16,685 bases of DNA from Suttonella ornithocola (lineage in GTDB: Bacteria; Pseudomonadota; Gammaproteobacteria; Cardiobacteriales; Cardiobacteriaceae), in NCBI RefSeq assembly GCF_001889065.1, contig NZ_LWHB01000072.1, forward strand, positions 1-16,685, read 5' to 3'. Below the pieces are notes generated by a model. It had not been told where the DNA came from. It made no database searches and worked only from the letters and a program-made list of their open reading frames with translations. Positions 8,042 to 16,276 of the stretch are shown in pieces. A program made the translations under genes and the position numbers. Numbering within the stretch: the stretch's first letter is position 1; every line of letters begins with the position of its first letter.

Positions 8042-8644
8042 TTAATTTTTTGCGACGACGACTTGTGCTGCTCTAACCGTTCTGCCATTTAAGACATAAC
8101 CTTTCTGTGCCACATGTAACACAGTATTATTTTCATGTTCAGGGCTAGGTACCATCGTCACTGCTTCATGTAATTCTGGATTAAATTTTTCACCAACTGG
8201 GTTGATTTCTTCTACGCCATTTTTTTGCAAATTTTCTCGTAGAATTTTCAAAGTCATTTCGCTGCCTTCGATAAATTGCTTAATCGCTTCGGGCTTTTCC
8301 GCATTTTCTTCCGCTGCTTGCAAGCCAAGCGTTAAAGAATCCAATACGGGTAACAAATCTTTAATGAGACGCTCTGCAGCAAATTTATGAGCATTACTAA
8401 GCTCTCTTTCTTGACGTTTACGCAGATTATCATTTTCGGCGCGCTCACGAATTACTTGATCTTTCAATATTGCGACTTGTTCGCTCAACTTCGCAATTTC
8501 TTCATCTCTAGGATCAATAAATTGGCAACTTTCAAATTCTTGTGCAATAGTATCAGCATCAATAGGTTGTGTGCTTTCATTTTCACCAGCAGAATCAATA
8601 GACTCTTGTTCAACGGTAGATTTTTGATGATTTTCACTAGACAT
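8042..8644 (-). CDS. grpE: Nucleotide exchange factor GrpE
   Basis: GrpE is the dimeric nucleotide-exchange factor that releases ADP from DnaK. I place the start at 8644 (MSSENHQKST), giving 200 residues. A Shine-Dalgarno AAGGA (8651-8655, minus strand) is 6 nt upstream, whereas the alternative ATG at 8650 directly abuts it. A longer in-frame start at 8737 would run upstream through the sigma-32 promoter and is rejected. The protein has an acidic, low-complexity N-terminus (about 1-50) and a long coiled coil (DEEIAKLSEQVAILKDQVIR onward). It then has the core ERLIKDLLPVLDSLTLGL and the family-typical end HVAQKGYVLNGRTVRAAQVV. It is first in the chaperone cluster and divergent from the YdbH-like gene 84 bp away. 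Confidence 0.95.
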   Translation of the reverse strand: MSSENHQKSTVEQESIDSAGENESTQPIDADTIAQEFESCQFIDPRDEEIAKLSEQVAILKDQVIRERAENDNLRKRQERELSNAHKFAAERLIKDLLPVLDSLTLGLQAAEENAEKPEAIKQFIEGSEMTLKILRENLQKNGVEEINPVGEKFNPELHEAVTMVPSPEHENNTVLHVAQKGYVLNGRTVRAAQVVVAKN

Positions 8645-8679
8645 TTCCATTCCTTGCTTAATTGATAAACTTTTAACTT

Positions 8680-8707
8680 TATGAGGGATACTCACAGAAA
8701 AATCAAG
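8680..8707 (-). promoter_or_regulatory. Sigma-32 heat-shock promoter of grpE
   Basis: On the minus strand: CTTGAT (8702-8707), a 14-bp spacer, then CCCTCATA (8680-8687). Boxes and spacing parallel those of the dnaK promoter in this window. Predicted start is near 8672, about 28 nt before the grpE ATG chosen here, which supports the 8644 start over the longer frame. Confidence 0.78.
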
Positions 8708-8716
8708 TTCTATGGT

Positions 8717-8722
8717 TATAAT
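8717..8722 (+). promoter_or_regulatory. -10 box just before the YdbH-like gene
   Basis: TATAAT at 8717-8722 is only 6 nt upstream of the ATG at 8729, and no Shine-Dalgarno lies between. If used, transcription would begin at or next to the start codon, giving a leaderless or nearly leaderless mRNA. There is no strong -35; the corresponding region overlaps the grpE sigma-32 -35 box on the other strand. Confidence 0.4.
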
Positions 8723-8728
8723 ATCAAT

Positions 8729-10717
8729 ATGAAACAAACATTTCTTTTTTTAATCATTTTATTTCTTTGCGCGTGGACAGTAGAAATAGAAGTAGAACAA
8801 GCAAAAATTGGGCAACAACAGCTACACAACTTAGCGATACAAGCAAAATCCCTAGACCTTAAAAGCTTTTCACTACAAGGAGAAGCTCAACGATTCATTG
8901 CAAGTGGGCATACCTACCAACCTGTTCATTTTGAGGGAAAAGCCGTTAGAGAAGGAGCAGATTTATCCATTAAAAAACTAATAGTTACCGCATTTTATAA
9001 TAAGAATCCTCTTTATCTAAACCTTTCTGCGACCACTTTAAAAGACTTTTTCCAGCAAACCTTACAAACACCAGAAAATTTAGAATTAAGCCTGAGTGGT
9101 AAAACGCCTTTACTTAAAATTCGTTGGCAAAACCAACAAAAAATGCTCACCTTAGCTCAAAAGCAGTTAACTGCTAAACAATTGCGAGCTATCCTATCTT
9201 TTATTGGAATTTATATCGATGAAACTTTAACAGGAACGCTTATTCCTAACCTCAAAATTTATTATGCTAACCATGGCTGGCAATTAACAGGCGATATTCT
9301 TTTAGAAAATGGTAGCTGGCATAGCACAGACCAAATGCAAGCTGCGGAAAAGCTCAATGTTCATTTAGGACTCTCTCTTGAGCAAACAGAAAATGGTTGG
9401 ACAGGACGAATTAAAGGAGAATTAGAACAAGGCGAAATATTCATCAATCCTTTATATCTTAACTTTTCTGAAGCGCCGATTCAGTTTTCAGCAGAATTAG
9501 CAGAAAACAACGAAAAACTGACCATTCAAAACTTGCGCGCGCAAAGTCCTAATACCCTAGCGCATTTAGATTTAACTTATCATTTCAATCAAAAATCCGT
9601 TGATACCATAACGCTTTACCAGCTATCTGGAGAAGCCAATACCCTTTACCAACGCTATTTAAAAGCTTATTTAGCAGAAACCCTATTAGAAGATGCAACT
9701 TTAACGGGAAGCTTATTTATTAGCGGTCATTGGGAAAAAGACCAAGGGATTACACATCCTAATATTGTTTTAAACCATATTGATATAACCGATAAACAAG
9801 ATCGCTTTGCGCTTAAAGGTTTAGATGGGCAAATTGGTGAAAGTGGATTAAGCGAAATACGCATTGCGCCGAGCCGTTGGCGTAAACTACCCATTGGTGC
9901 GGCGAAACTTTCTTTTCGCTTTCATAATGGTCAACCACAATTAACGGCTCCTTTTCGGTTACCCATTTTAGGCGGTGCGCTTGTTATCTCGGATTTAAAA
10001 GCACTTCCTAAAGCACGCTACCAGCTCAAAATGCAAATTGAGCCTATTGATTTAGAAGCCCTAACGAATGCCCTAGACCTTCCGCCTTTCCAAGGCAATA
10101 TTAGTGGCAGTTTTCCTGAAGTTACCTTTACCAATGAAGGGTTATACTTGGGACAGCCTGTACGTATTCATGCTTTTAATGGCCAAATTATGGTTAATGA
10201 CTTAGTGATTCATCAGCTTTTTGCACCTATTCCCTTACTTTATTTCAGTATTGCGCTGGAACATATAGACCTTACACAATTGACTCATGCTTTTAATATT
10301 GCCGAAATACAAGGGAATCTAAGTGGCGAAATTAATGACGTTGCTTTGGCAAATTGGCAACCACAGCAATTTGACGCTTATCTTTATACTGATCTCCAAA
10401 ATCCTGGAACACGAAAAATCAGTCATAAAGCCGTGCAATATCTGACTCAAGCTGGTGGTGCTTCTGTCGCTATCAGAGAATTTGTCCGCTTATTAAACAA
10501 ATTTCCCTATCAAAAGCTAGGCATTCGAGCACAACTTCAAGGACACAAACTAACCCTTGACGGCATTGAAACCGCACCAGACGGCGGATTTTACATCGTA
10601 AAAGGCAAAGGTATTCCTCATCTAGACATCATTGGTCACCAAAGAGAAACCGATTACCGCGAACTTATCAATCGCTTAAAAACCGCAATCAATAGTGATG
10701 GACCAGTTATTCAATAA
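8729..10717 (+). CDS. Large AsmA/YdbH-like envelope protein
   Basis: A 662-residue protein with an N-terminal hydrophobic segment (about residues 2-17, KQTFLFLIILFLCAW), then almost entirely repeating beta-strand-like stretches. Late motifs such as PPFQGNISGSFPEV, FNIAEIQGNLSGEI, ANWQPQQFDAYLYT and the C-terminal FYIVKGKGIPHLDIIG resemble conserved gammaproteobacterial proteins related to YdbH/AsmA, which are thought to form hydrophobic grooves between the inner and outer membranes for phospholipid transport. The identification comes from remembered family patterns, not a search. YnbE and YdbL, usual partners of YdbH, are absent; the lipoprotein gene dolP follows 86 bp later. I start it at 8729, not 8681, because the longer frame adds a charged stretch ahead of the signal-like helix and crosses the -10 box and the grpE promoter. 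The gene is divergent from grpE. Confidence 0.6.
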   Translation: MKQTFLFLIILFLCAWTVEIEVEQAKIGQQQLHNLAIQAKSLDLKSFSLQGEAQRFIASGHTYQPVHFEGKAVREGADLSIKKLIVTAFYNKNPLYLNLSATTLKDFFQQTLQTPENLELSLSGKTPLLKIRWQNQQKMLTLAQKQLTAKQLRAILSFIGIYIDETLTGTLIPNLKIYYANHGWQLTGDILLENGSWHSTDQMQAAEKLNVHLGLSLEQTENGWTGRIKGELEQGEIFINPLYLNFSEAPIQFSAELAENNEKLTIQNLRAQSPNTLAHLDLTYHFNQKSVDTITLYQLSGEANTLYQRYLKAYLAETLLEDATLTGSLFISGHWEKDQGITHPNIVLNHIDITDKQDRFALKGLDGQIGESGLSEIRIAPSRWRKLPIGAAKLSFRFHNGQPQLTAPFRLPILGGALVISDLKALPKARYQLKMQIEPIDLEALTNALDLPPFQGNISGSFPEVTFTNEGLYLGQPVRIHAFNGQIMVNDLVIHQLFAPIPLLYFSIALEHIDLTQLTHAFNIAEIQGNLSGEINDVALANWQPQQFDAYLYTDLQNPGTRKISHKAVQYLTQAGGASVAIREFVRLLNKFPYQKLGIRAQLQGHKLTLDGIETAPDGGFYIVKGKGIPHLDIIGHQRETDYRELINRLKTAINSDGPVIQ

Positions 10718-10759
10718 TTTTTTATCCAATTTTATCTTATGCGTCTATTGATTTCTCTT

Positions 10760-10768
10760 TGCTATAAT
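10760..10768 (+). promoter_or_regulatory. Extended -10 promoter of dolP
   Basis: TGCTATAAT is a TGn extended -10 with perfect TATAAT at 10763-10768. Extended -10 promoters can do without a good -35, and none is visible here. The predicted leader to the ATG at 10804 is about 30 nt. No clear Shine-Dalgarno is present. Confidence 0.55.
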
Positions 10769-10803
10769 TTCCCATCTTTCCATAACAACTTATTATTTCA
10801 CTT

Positions 10804-11445
10804 ATGAAAAAGACTCTACTATTTAGCTTAGTTTGCTTAATCGCTTTACAAGGATGTGCGCCACTTATTATTGGAGGTGCTGCTACTGGAGCAGTAGTCG
10901 CTAATGATAGACGAACCACTGGCAGAGTCGTTGATGACCGTACCTTACAACTTAGTATTGCGAGCAAAATTGCCAATATCAAACGCATTGCTGATTATAG
11001 CCACATCAATGTTACTACTTATGATGGCGTTGTCCTACTCACTGGCGAAGCGGCTAATCAAACCATTCGGCAAGACGCTGAAACCATTGCAGCACGAACA
11101 GAAGGAACCAAAAGAGTCGTTAACGACATCATTATTGGTCCAAGGAGTAGCTTAGCCAATCGTGCTTATGACACCAAACAAACCGCTAAAGTAAAAACCG
11201 CCTTATTTGATGTCAATATTGCGGGCTTTAACCCAAACCGCGTAAAAGTGGTTACAGAGCACGGCGTAACCTATCTAATGGGACTACTCACACAAAACGA
11301 AGCCAATGCGGCTATTAACGTTGCCCGTCGTGTATCTGGTGTGGCTCGAGTGGTCAGCCTATTTGAAATCAATAACAGAATTAACCAGCCCCAGCCAAAT
11401 CCTTTTGCTGGTGAACATACCTATAACCAAGAACTCCATCGATAA
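10804..11445 (+). CDS. dolP: BON-domain outer-membrane lipoprotein DolP (YraP)
   Basis: DolP is a lipoprotein with two BON domains that binds anionic phospholipid and supports outer-membrane integrity and BAM function. The 213-residue protein has a lipoprotein signal peptide ending in LQGC, so Cys18 would be lipidated and, with Ala next, sent to the outer membrane. The pattern follows E. coli DolP closely: DRRTTGRVVDDRTLQLSI, then BON1 with INVTTYDGVVLLTGEAANQ and RVVNDI, then BON2 with VKVVTEHGVTYLMGLLTQNEA and RRVSGVARVVSLFE. A C-terminal Pro/Asn/Gln-rich tail of about 25 residues goes beyond the E. coli protein. ilvD begins 23 bp downstream and may be co-transcribed, as no terminator separates them. 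dolP usually follows diaA in E. coli, so the neighbourhood differs here. Confidence 0.9.
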   Translation: MKKTLLFSLVCLIALQGCAPLIIGGAATGAVVANDRRTTGRVVDDRTLQLSIASKIANIKRIADYSHINVTTYDGVVLLTGEAANQTIRQDAETIAARTEGTKRVVNDIIIGPRSSLANRAYDTKQTAKVKTALFDVNIAGFNPNRVKVVTEHGVTYLMGLLTQNEANAAINVARRVSGVARVVSLFEINNRINQPQPNPFAGEHTYNQELHR

Positions 11446-11468
11446 TCAAACAATCACTAGGAAATCTC

Positions 11469-13316
11469 ATGAGTCGCAAAATTCCTCTCCGCTCCCAAAC
11501 CTCTACCGCCGGTCGTAACATGGCAGGCGCACGCGCATTATGGCGCGCAACAGGTATGAAAGATGATGACTTTCAAAAACCCATTATTGCCGTTGTAAAC
11601 AGTTTTACCCAATTTGTTCCCGGTCATGTTCATTTAAAAGACATGGGACAATTAGTTGCCCGAGAAATCGAAGCCTGTGGCGGTGTCGCTAAAGAATTTA
11701 ATACCATTGCCGTCGATGACGGCATTGCAATGGGACACGACGGGATGCTTTATTCCTTACCTAGCCGCGATATTGTTGCAGATAGCGTGGAATACATGGT
11801 TAATGCGCATTGTGCCGATGCCATGGTTTGCATATCTAACTGCGATAAAATCACGCCCGGAATGCTAATGGCAGCCATGCGACTCAATATTCCTGTTGTA
11901 TTCGTTTCTGGTGGACCAATGGAAGCCGGAAAAACCAAACTCGCCGAACATTCGCTAGACCTTGTGGATGCCATGGTGATGGCAGCTGATCCTGAAGTTG
12001 ATGACGAAACGGTTTCTGCTGTCGAACGCAGTGCTTGTCCAACCTGCGGTAGCTGCTCAGGAATGTTTACCGCTAACTCAATGAATTGCCTAACTGAAGC
12101 CATGGGACTTTCTCTTCCCGGCAACGGTACTATTCTCGCTACGCATGCCACTCGTAAACAGCTTTTCTTAGATGCGGCGAAAACCATTATGAAACTATGC
12201 CAACGTTATTATGGCGAGGGCGATACTCGTGTTTTACCGCGTAGCATTGCCACCTACGAAGCCTTTGAAAATGCCATGACGCTAGATATCGCCATGGGCG
12301 GTTCAACCAATACCATTCTCCACTTATTAGCAGCTGCGCAAGAAGCTGGTGTGGATTACACCATGAAAGACATTGACGCCCTTTCCAAACGCATTCCACA
12401 ACTTTGTAAAGTCGCTCCAAACACCCAAAAATATCACATCGAAGACGTGCATCGCGCGGGTGGCATCATGAACATCCTAGCGGAACTTGACCGCGCACAA
12501 CTTCTCCATAGCGAATTACCCACCGTTCACAGCCTCACCTTAAAAGAAGCACTCCAAACCTACGACCTAACCCACTCGCCATCTCAAACTGTCATAGACT
12601 TCTATCGCGCTGGGCCGGCAGGCTTACCTAGCCAAACCGCCTTTTCCCAAAACTGCCATTACGACAGCGTCGATACCGATAGAGCAAACGGCTGTATTCG
12701 CGACCTAGAACACGCTTACTCACAAGAAGGTGGGCTTGCCGTGCTTTACGGCAACATTGCTGAAGACGGTTGTGTGGTAAAAACGGCAGGTGTTGATGAA
12801 AGCATTCACCGTTTTACAGGAAAAGCCATTGTCTTTGAAAGCCAAGAAGATGCTGTAAACGGCATTTTGAAGAAAAAAGTCCAAGCTGGCGACATCGTGA
12901 TTATTCGCTATGAAGGACCAAAAGGCGGTCCTGGAATGCAAGAAATGCTTTATCCAACTAGCTACCTTAAATCAATGGGACTTGGAAAAGCCTGCGCCCT
13001 ACTCACAGACGGACGCTTTTCTGGCGGTACCTCAGGACTTTCTATCGGTCACGCCTCCCCAGAAGCCGCTGCTGGTGGTGCAATCGGGCTGGTAAAAAAT
13101 GGCGATACTATTCATATCAACATACCAGAACGCCGCATTCACTTAGACGTTTCAGATGAGGAACTGGCTAAACGTCGCGCCGAACAAAATAAAAAAGGCT
13201 GGAAGCCCGCAGAACCTCGCCCAAGAAAAGTTTCAGCCGCTTTAAAAGCTTATGCTCTACTTGCCACAAGCGCAGATAAAGGCGCGGTTAGAAACCTCTC
13301 ACAATTATCAGACTAA
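11469..13316 (+). CDS. ilvD: Dihydroxy-acid dehydratase
   Basis: IlvD dehydrates 2,3-dihydroxy-isovalerate and 2,3-dihydroxy-3-methylvalerate to the 2-keto acids, the third common step of valine, leucine and isoleucine synthesis; it is an iron-sulphur enzyme of the cytoplasm. The 615 residues match E. coli IlvD closely from the N-terminus (GRNMAGARALWRATGM) to the end (AYALLATSADKGAVR). Cluster and active-site motifs are intact: CISNCDKITPGML, CPTCGSCSGMFTANSMNCL, GPKGGPGMQEML and GRFSGGTSGLSIGH. A Shine-Dalgarno AGGAA (11459-11463) is 5 nt before the ATG. No other branched-chain genes are in the window; it sits behind dolP and ends at the hairpin at 13327-13355. Confidence 0.97.
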   Translation: MSRKIPLRSQTSTAGRNMAGARALWRATGMKDDDFQKPIIAVVNSFTQFVPGHVHLKDMGQLVAREIEACGGVAKEFNTIAVDDGIAMGHDGMLYSLPSRDIVADSVEYMVNAHCADAMVCISNCDKITPGMLMAAMRLNIPVVFVSGGPMEAGKTKLAEHSLDLVDAMVMAADPEVDDETVSAVERSACPTCGSCSGMFTANSMNCLTEAMGLSLPGNGTILATHATRKQLFLDAAKTIMKLCQRYYGEGDTRVLPRSIATYEAFENAMTLDIAMGGSTNTILHLLAAAQEAGVDYTMKDIDALSKRIPQLCKVAPNTQKYHIEDVHRAGGIMNILAELDRAQLLHSELPTVHSLTLKEALQTYDLTHSPSQTVIDFYRAGPAGLPSQTAFSQNCHYDSVDTDRANGCIRDLEHAYSQEGGLAVLYGNIAEDGCVVKTAGVDESIHRFTGKAIVFESQEDAVNGILKKKVQAGDIVIIRYEGPKGGPGMQEMLYPTSYLKSMGLGKACALLTDGRFSGGTSGLSIGHASPEAAAGGAIGLVKNGDTIHINIPERRIHLDVSDEELAKRRAEQNKKGWKPAEPRPRKVSAALKAYALLATSADKGAVRNLSQLSD

Positions 13317-13326
13317 CTCTCTATAC

Positions 13327-13355
13327 GTTTGCTGAAATCTATGATTTCAGCAAAC
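13327..13355 (+). terminator. Hairpin after ilvD
   Basis: A perfect 13-bp stem (GTTTGCTGAAATC, loop TAT, GATTTCAGCAAAC) begins 10 bp after the ilvD stop. It is followed only by a mixed CTCTCTT tract, so termination may be weak, but the position and stability suit the end of the ilvD transcript. Confidence 0.65.
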
Positions 13356-13438
13356 CTCTCTTGCTATACCCACTTTTACTATTTACGTCATAATAGCTTT
13401 ATCGCAAACATTGCATTTAAAATAACAATAAAAATATA

Positions 13439-13444
13439 GAGGAG
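13439..13444 (+). promoter_or_regulatory. Strong ribosome binding site of the remnant small ORF
   Basis: GAGGAG (13439-13444) lies 5 nt before the ATG at 13450. It is one of the best Shine-Dalgarno sequences in the window, while several real genes here have none, which suggests the following short ORF starts at a genuine former gene start. Confidence 0.5.
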
Positions 13445-13449
13445 AGAAT

Positions 13450-13698
13450 ATGTATCCCTATAAAAAGATTCCCTTAAGAAAATTGAATCTTATTTCCGTC
13501 CTATTATTCACTGCTTACCCTCTTGGATTAACTGCTTACGAGCAGAAACAAAAAACGGTATCTAATCATTTAAAATGAGGAAGCAGAGAATAATCTACCA
13601 ACTCAATACATACCAAAGCAGTGCCAATTAGGGAGACTCCCCATCAGGAAACGAGCTCAATATATGATTTATACTTTAAAACTTATTTTTATAAATAA
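13450..13698 (+). pseudogene. Candidate decayed 5' end of a TonB-dependent receptor gene
   Basis: The ATG opens a 42-codon ORF (to 13578) whose product looks like a signal peptide: basic start (MYPYKKIPLRK), hydrophobic core (LNLISVLLFTAYPLGLTAY), then a polar stretch. Two in-frame stops (13576-13578, 13591-13593) follow. The same frame then continues to 13698 and spells KAVPIRETPHQ at about 13615-13647, recalling the IRETPQ motif at the start of the plug domain of TonB-dependent siderophore receptors, at about the right distance from the signal peptide. Nothing recognisable follows. I infer a receptor gene reduced to its first ~80 codons and broken by stops. Alternatively, the 42-residue peptide could be a real small exported peptide and the motif match chance. 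Confidence 0.33.
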
Positions 13699-13744
13699 CT
13701 GCCCCCTAAAACATAAATCTTATTCATTCTGTAATTTTTAACGC

Positions 13745-13800
13745 TATAATAACAAAAGTTTAGGCATGCTTCCTAAGCACTTTATTCCACAATGAAGGAG
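13745..13800 (+). promoter_or_regulatory. gcd -10 box and Shine-Dalgarno that sets its start
   Basis: TATAAT at 13745-13750 with only a weak -35-like TTCATT (13723-13728, 16-bp spacer). AAGGAG at 13795-13800 is 6 nt before the ATG at 13807. It overlaps the codons just after the upstream in-frame ATG at 13792, so 13807 is the start actually served by a ribosome site. A short inverted repeat TTAGG/CCTAA lies in the leader. Confidence 0.55.
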
Positions 13801-13806
13801 TCGTTT

Positions 13807-16224
13807 ATGCGTTCAAAACGCTTTGTATATGATGGTTGGAGTAAACCAATAACGACGGTTATTCTCAGCATCATTTCTTTAGCCTTAATATTTGGAGGAA
13901 CTTGGCTAGTTTACCTTGGTGGTTCTCCTTATTATCTAATTGTTGGTCTTTTACTTGGCATTAATGCCTATCTTTGGCAAAAAAGCACCGTTACCGCGAT
14001 ATGGTTATATACCGCTATCACCCTTGGTACACTTATTTGGGGTGTTTGGGAAGTCGGCACAGACTTTTGGGCATTAGCACCAAGGGTAGATATTTGGTTC
14101 TTATTGGGTTTATGGTTACTCTGCCCAAGTGCTAACCGAAGCATGAGTCAGTACAGCGAAGCGAAAGTCGGAAAAGGTGCTTTAATGGCTGTGATGGCTG
14201 GCATTCTTGCCACTTTGGGTTACAGCATTTTTAATGACCCACAAGAAATCAATGGAACTATCACTCGCCAGCAACCTGCCGAAAGCATCTCAACACCCGG
14301 TATTCCTGATGCTGATTGGCCCGCTTATGGTCGGACACAAGCCGGGATTCGCTACTCTCCTCTAAAACAAATTACCGCAGAAAATGCCAAAAATTTAAAA
14401 GTGGCTTGGGTATATAACACGGGTGATATGAAAACCGAAAAAGATTCTGGTGAAAGCACTTATGAAGTAACACCTATCAAAGTGGGAGATAAACTCTTTA
14501 TGTGTACCGCTCACCAATTTCTTGATGCGGTTAACCCAGCAACTGGAGAACGTCTGTGGCGATATGATCCACATCTTGCGCCAACTAAGCGTTTTCAGCA
14601 CATGACCTGCCGTGGGGTTTCTTATTATGATGAGGCAACTGCCGGCATTATCAATCCTAAAAGTGCAGAACGCAGCGATAGTATTCCCTCTACTGTTTGC
14701 CCGCGAAAAGTTTTATTACCTGTCAATGATGGACGCTTAATCGCCGTCAATGCCGATAATGGTGAACCTTGTAGCGATTTTGCAGACAATGGCACGATTG
14801 ATTTGAAGAAAAAAATGCCTTACGCCTATCCGGGTGGATATAACCCAACCTCTCCTGCTGTCGTTACCGCTTCTACCATTATTATTGGTGGTTCAGTAAC
14901 CGATAACTTCTCAACCAAAGAACCATCGGGCGTGATTCGTGGTTACGATGTTAATAGCGGAGAACTCAAATGGGTATTTGATACTGGCGCACAAGATCCG
15001 AATGCAATGCCCGGTGAAGATACAGAATTTGTTCATAATTCACCTAACGCTTGGGCGCCACTCGCCTATGATGCTGAAAGAGATATTATTTATATTCCAA
15101 CAGGGGTTGGAACGCCTGATATCTGGGGTGGTAACCGCACGCCGTTAAAAGAGCGTTATGCTAACTCTGTCCTAGCCTTAAATGCCACCACTGGCGAACT
15201 CATTTGGCATTTTCAAACCACGCATCATGACTTGTGGGATATGGACGTTCCTTCACAGCCTTCTTTAGGTAGCTACGTTAATCACGAAGGACAATCGATT
15301 CCAGCCATTTATGTATTAACAAAAACAGGAAATCTCTTTATTCTCAACCGAGAAACTGGAGAACCACTCATTCCAATTGAAGAACGTCCCGTTCCACAAA
15401 AAGTGGCGAGAGGCCCACAAACCGAAGGGGAACATTATTCCCCTACCCAACCTTTCTCTGCACTTGATTTAGCGCCACCAGATAGACTATATGATAAAGA
15501 TATGTGGGGTGCGACAATGTTTGACCAACTCATGTGTCGTATCATCTTTAAGCGTCTAAACTACGATGGCATTTATACCCCACCATCTGAAAATGGTACA
15601 TTAGTCTTCCCGGGAAATTTAGGCGTCTTTGAATGGGGCGGAATGTCATTAAATAGCCAACGTCAGATTGCGTTAATGAACCCACTTGCGCTACCTTTTG
15701 TATCCAAATTGAAAAAGGAAAATCCTAATCGTAAAGAAGAAGTCAAAGGTGCTGGGACTGAACAAGGCTTTCAGCCAATGTATGGCACACCATATAGCGT
15801 AAAAATAGAGCCTTTCCTCTCTCCACTTGGACTACCTTGTAAACAACCCGGTTGGGGCTTTATTGCTGGTGTTGATATTAGTGACCATAGTATCGTTTGG
15901 AAAACACGCATTGGTACTATTCGCGACAGCTTACCGCATTTAATGCAATTACCTCCATTAAAAATTGGAGTTCCTGGATTAGGTGGTGTGATGTCAACGG
16001 CGGGTAACGTGATGTTTGTAGCGGCAACCCAAGACAACTATATCCGCGCTTTCAATGCTTCAAATGGCGAAAAAGTATGGGAAGCACGCTTACCAGCAGG
16101 CGGACAAGCTACTCCGATGACCTATGAGCATAATGGTAAACAATATGTCGTCATTATGGCAGGTGGTCATAGCTCATTTGGCACCAAATTAGGTGATTCT
16201 CTGATTGCTTATGCTTTAGAGTAA
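13807..16224 (+). CDS. gcd: Membrane-bound PQQ-dependent glucose dehydrogenase
   Basis: Gcd oxidises glucose and related aldoses to gluconolactone at the outer face of the inner membrane and passes electrons to ubiquinone. From the ATG at 13807 the protein has 805 residues, near the ~800 of the family. About five membrane helices lie in residues 15-145. The eight-bladed quinoprotein domain begins near residue 170 with DADWPAYGRTQAGIRYSPL. Key motifs are present: TTHHDLWDMDVPSQPSL, including the acidic active-site region at Asp475-Asp480; LTKTGNLFILNRETGEPL, with the PQQ-contacting lysine near 506; and the C-terminal GGHSSFGTKLGDSLIAYAL. It could use quinate or shikimate instead, but the C-terminus fits Gcd best. 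No PQQ-synthesis genes are in the window. It is monocistronic and followed by two terminators. Confidence 0.9.
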   Translation: MRSKRFVYDGWSKPITTVILSIISLALIFGGTWLVYLGGSPYYLIVGLLLGINAYLWQKSTVTAIWLYTAITLGTLIWGVWEVGTDFWALAPRVDIWFLLGLWLLCPSANRSMSQYSEAKVGKGALMAVMAGILATLGYSIFNDPQEINGTITRQQPAESISTPGIPDADWPAYGRTQAGIRYSPLKQITAENAKNLKVAWVYNTGDMKTEKDSGESTYEVTPIKVGDKLFMCTAHQFLDAVNPATGERLWRYDPHLAPTKRFQHMTCRGVSYYDEATAGIINPKSAERSDSIPSTVCPRKVLLPVNDGRLIAVNADNGEPCSDFADNGTIDLKKKMPYAYPGGYNPTSPAVVTASTIIIGGSVTDNFSTKEPSGVIRGYDVNSGELKWVFDTGAQDPNAMPGEDTEFVHNSPNAWAPLAYDAERDIIYIPTGVGTPDIWGGNRTPLKERYANSVLALNATTGELIWHFQTTHHDLWDMDVPSQPSLGSYVNHEGQSIPAIYVLTKTGNLFILNRETGEPLIPIEERPVPQKVARGPQTEGEHYSPTQPFSALDLAPPDRLYDKDMWGATMFDQLMCRIIFKRLNYDGIYTPPSENGTLVFPGNLGVFEWGGMSLNSQRQIALMNPLALPFVSKLKKENPNRKEEVKGAGTEQGFQPMYGTPYSVKIEPFLSPLGLPCKQPGWGFIAGVDISDHSIVWKTRIGTIRDSLPHLMQLPPLKIGVPGLGGVMSTAGNVMFVAATQDNYIRAFNASNGEKVWEARLPAGGQATPMTYEHNGKQYVVIMAGGHSSFGTKLGDSLIAYALE

Positions 16225-16238
16225 TTCTCTACTTTTCT

Positions 16239-16269
16239 CTCTGATAGCATTATGGCTATCAGAGCCTTT
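16239..16269 (+). terminator. gcd terminator
   Basis: Stem CTCTGATAGC (16239-16248), loop ATTATG, stem GCTATCAGAG (16255-16264), then CCTTTTC. It begins 15 bp after the gcd stop; a 10-bp perfect stem. Confidence 0.82.
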
Positions 16270-16276
16270 TCATTAT

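Noticed and set aside
8681..8728. Upstream start of the YdbH-like protein
   Set aside because: It adds a charged stretch ahead of a clean signal helix and lies inside the divergent promoter region.
8645..8737. N-terminal extension of GrpE to 8737 (231 residues)
   Set aside because: It overlaps the sigma-32 promoter and its predicted start site; the ATG at 8644 has a well-spaced Shine-Dalgarno.
11750..12187. 145-codon frame on the minus strand
   Set aside because: Antisense shadow of ilvD; low-complexity product, no start signals, and the plus-strand protein is unmistakable.
13792..13806. Upstream gcd start (MKESF...)
   Set aside because: Its ATG is only three bases from the AAGGAG that serves the next ATG at 13807, and it has no ribosome site of its own.
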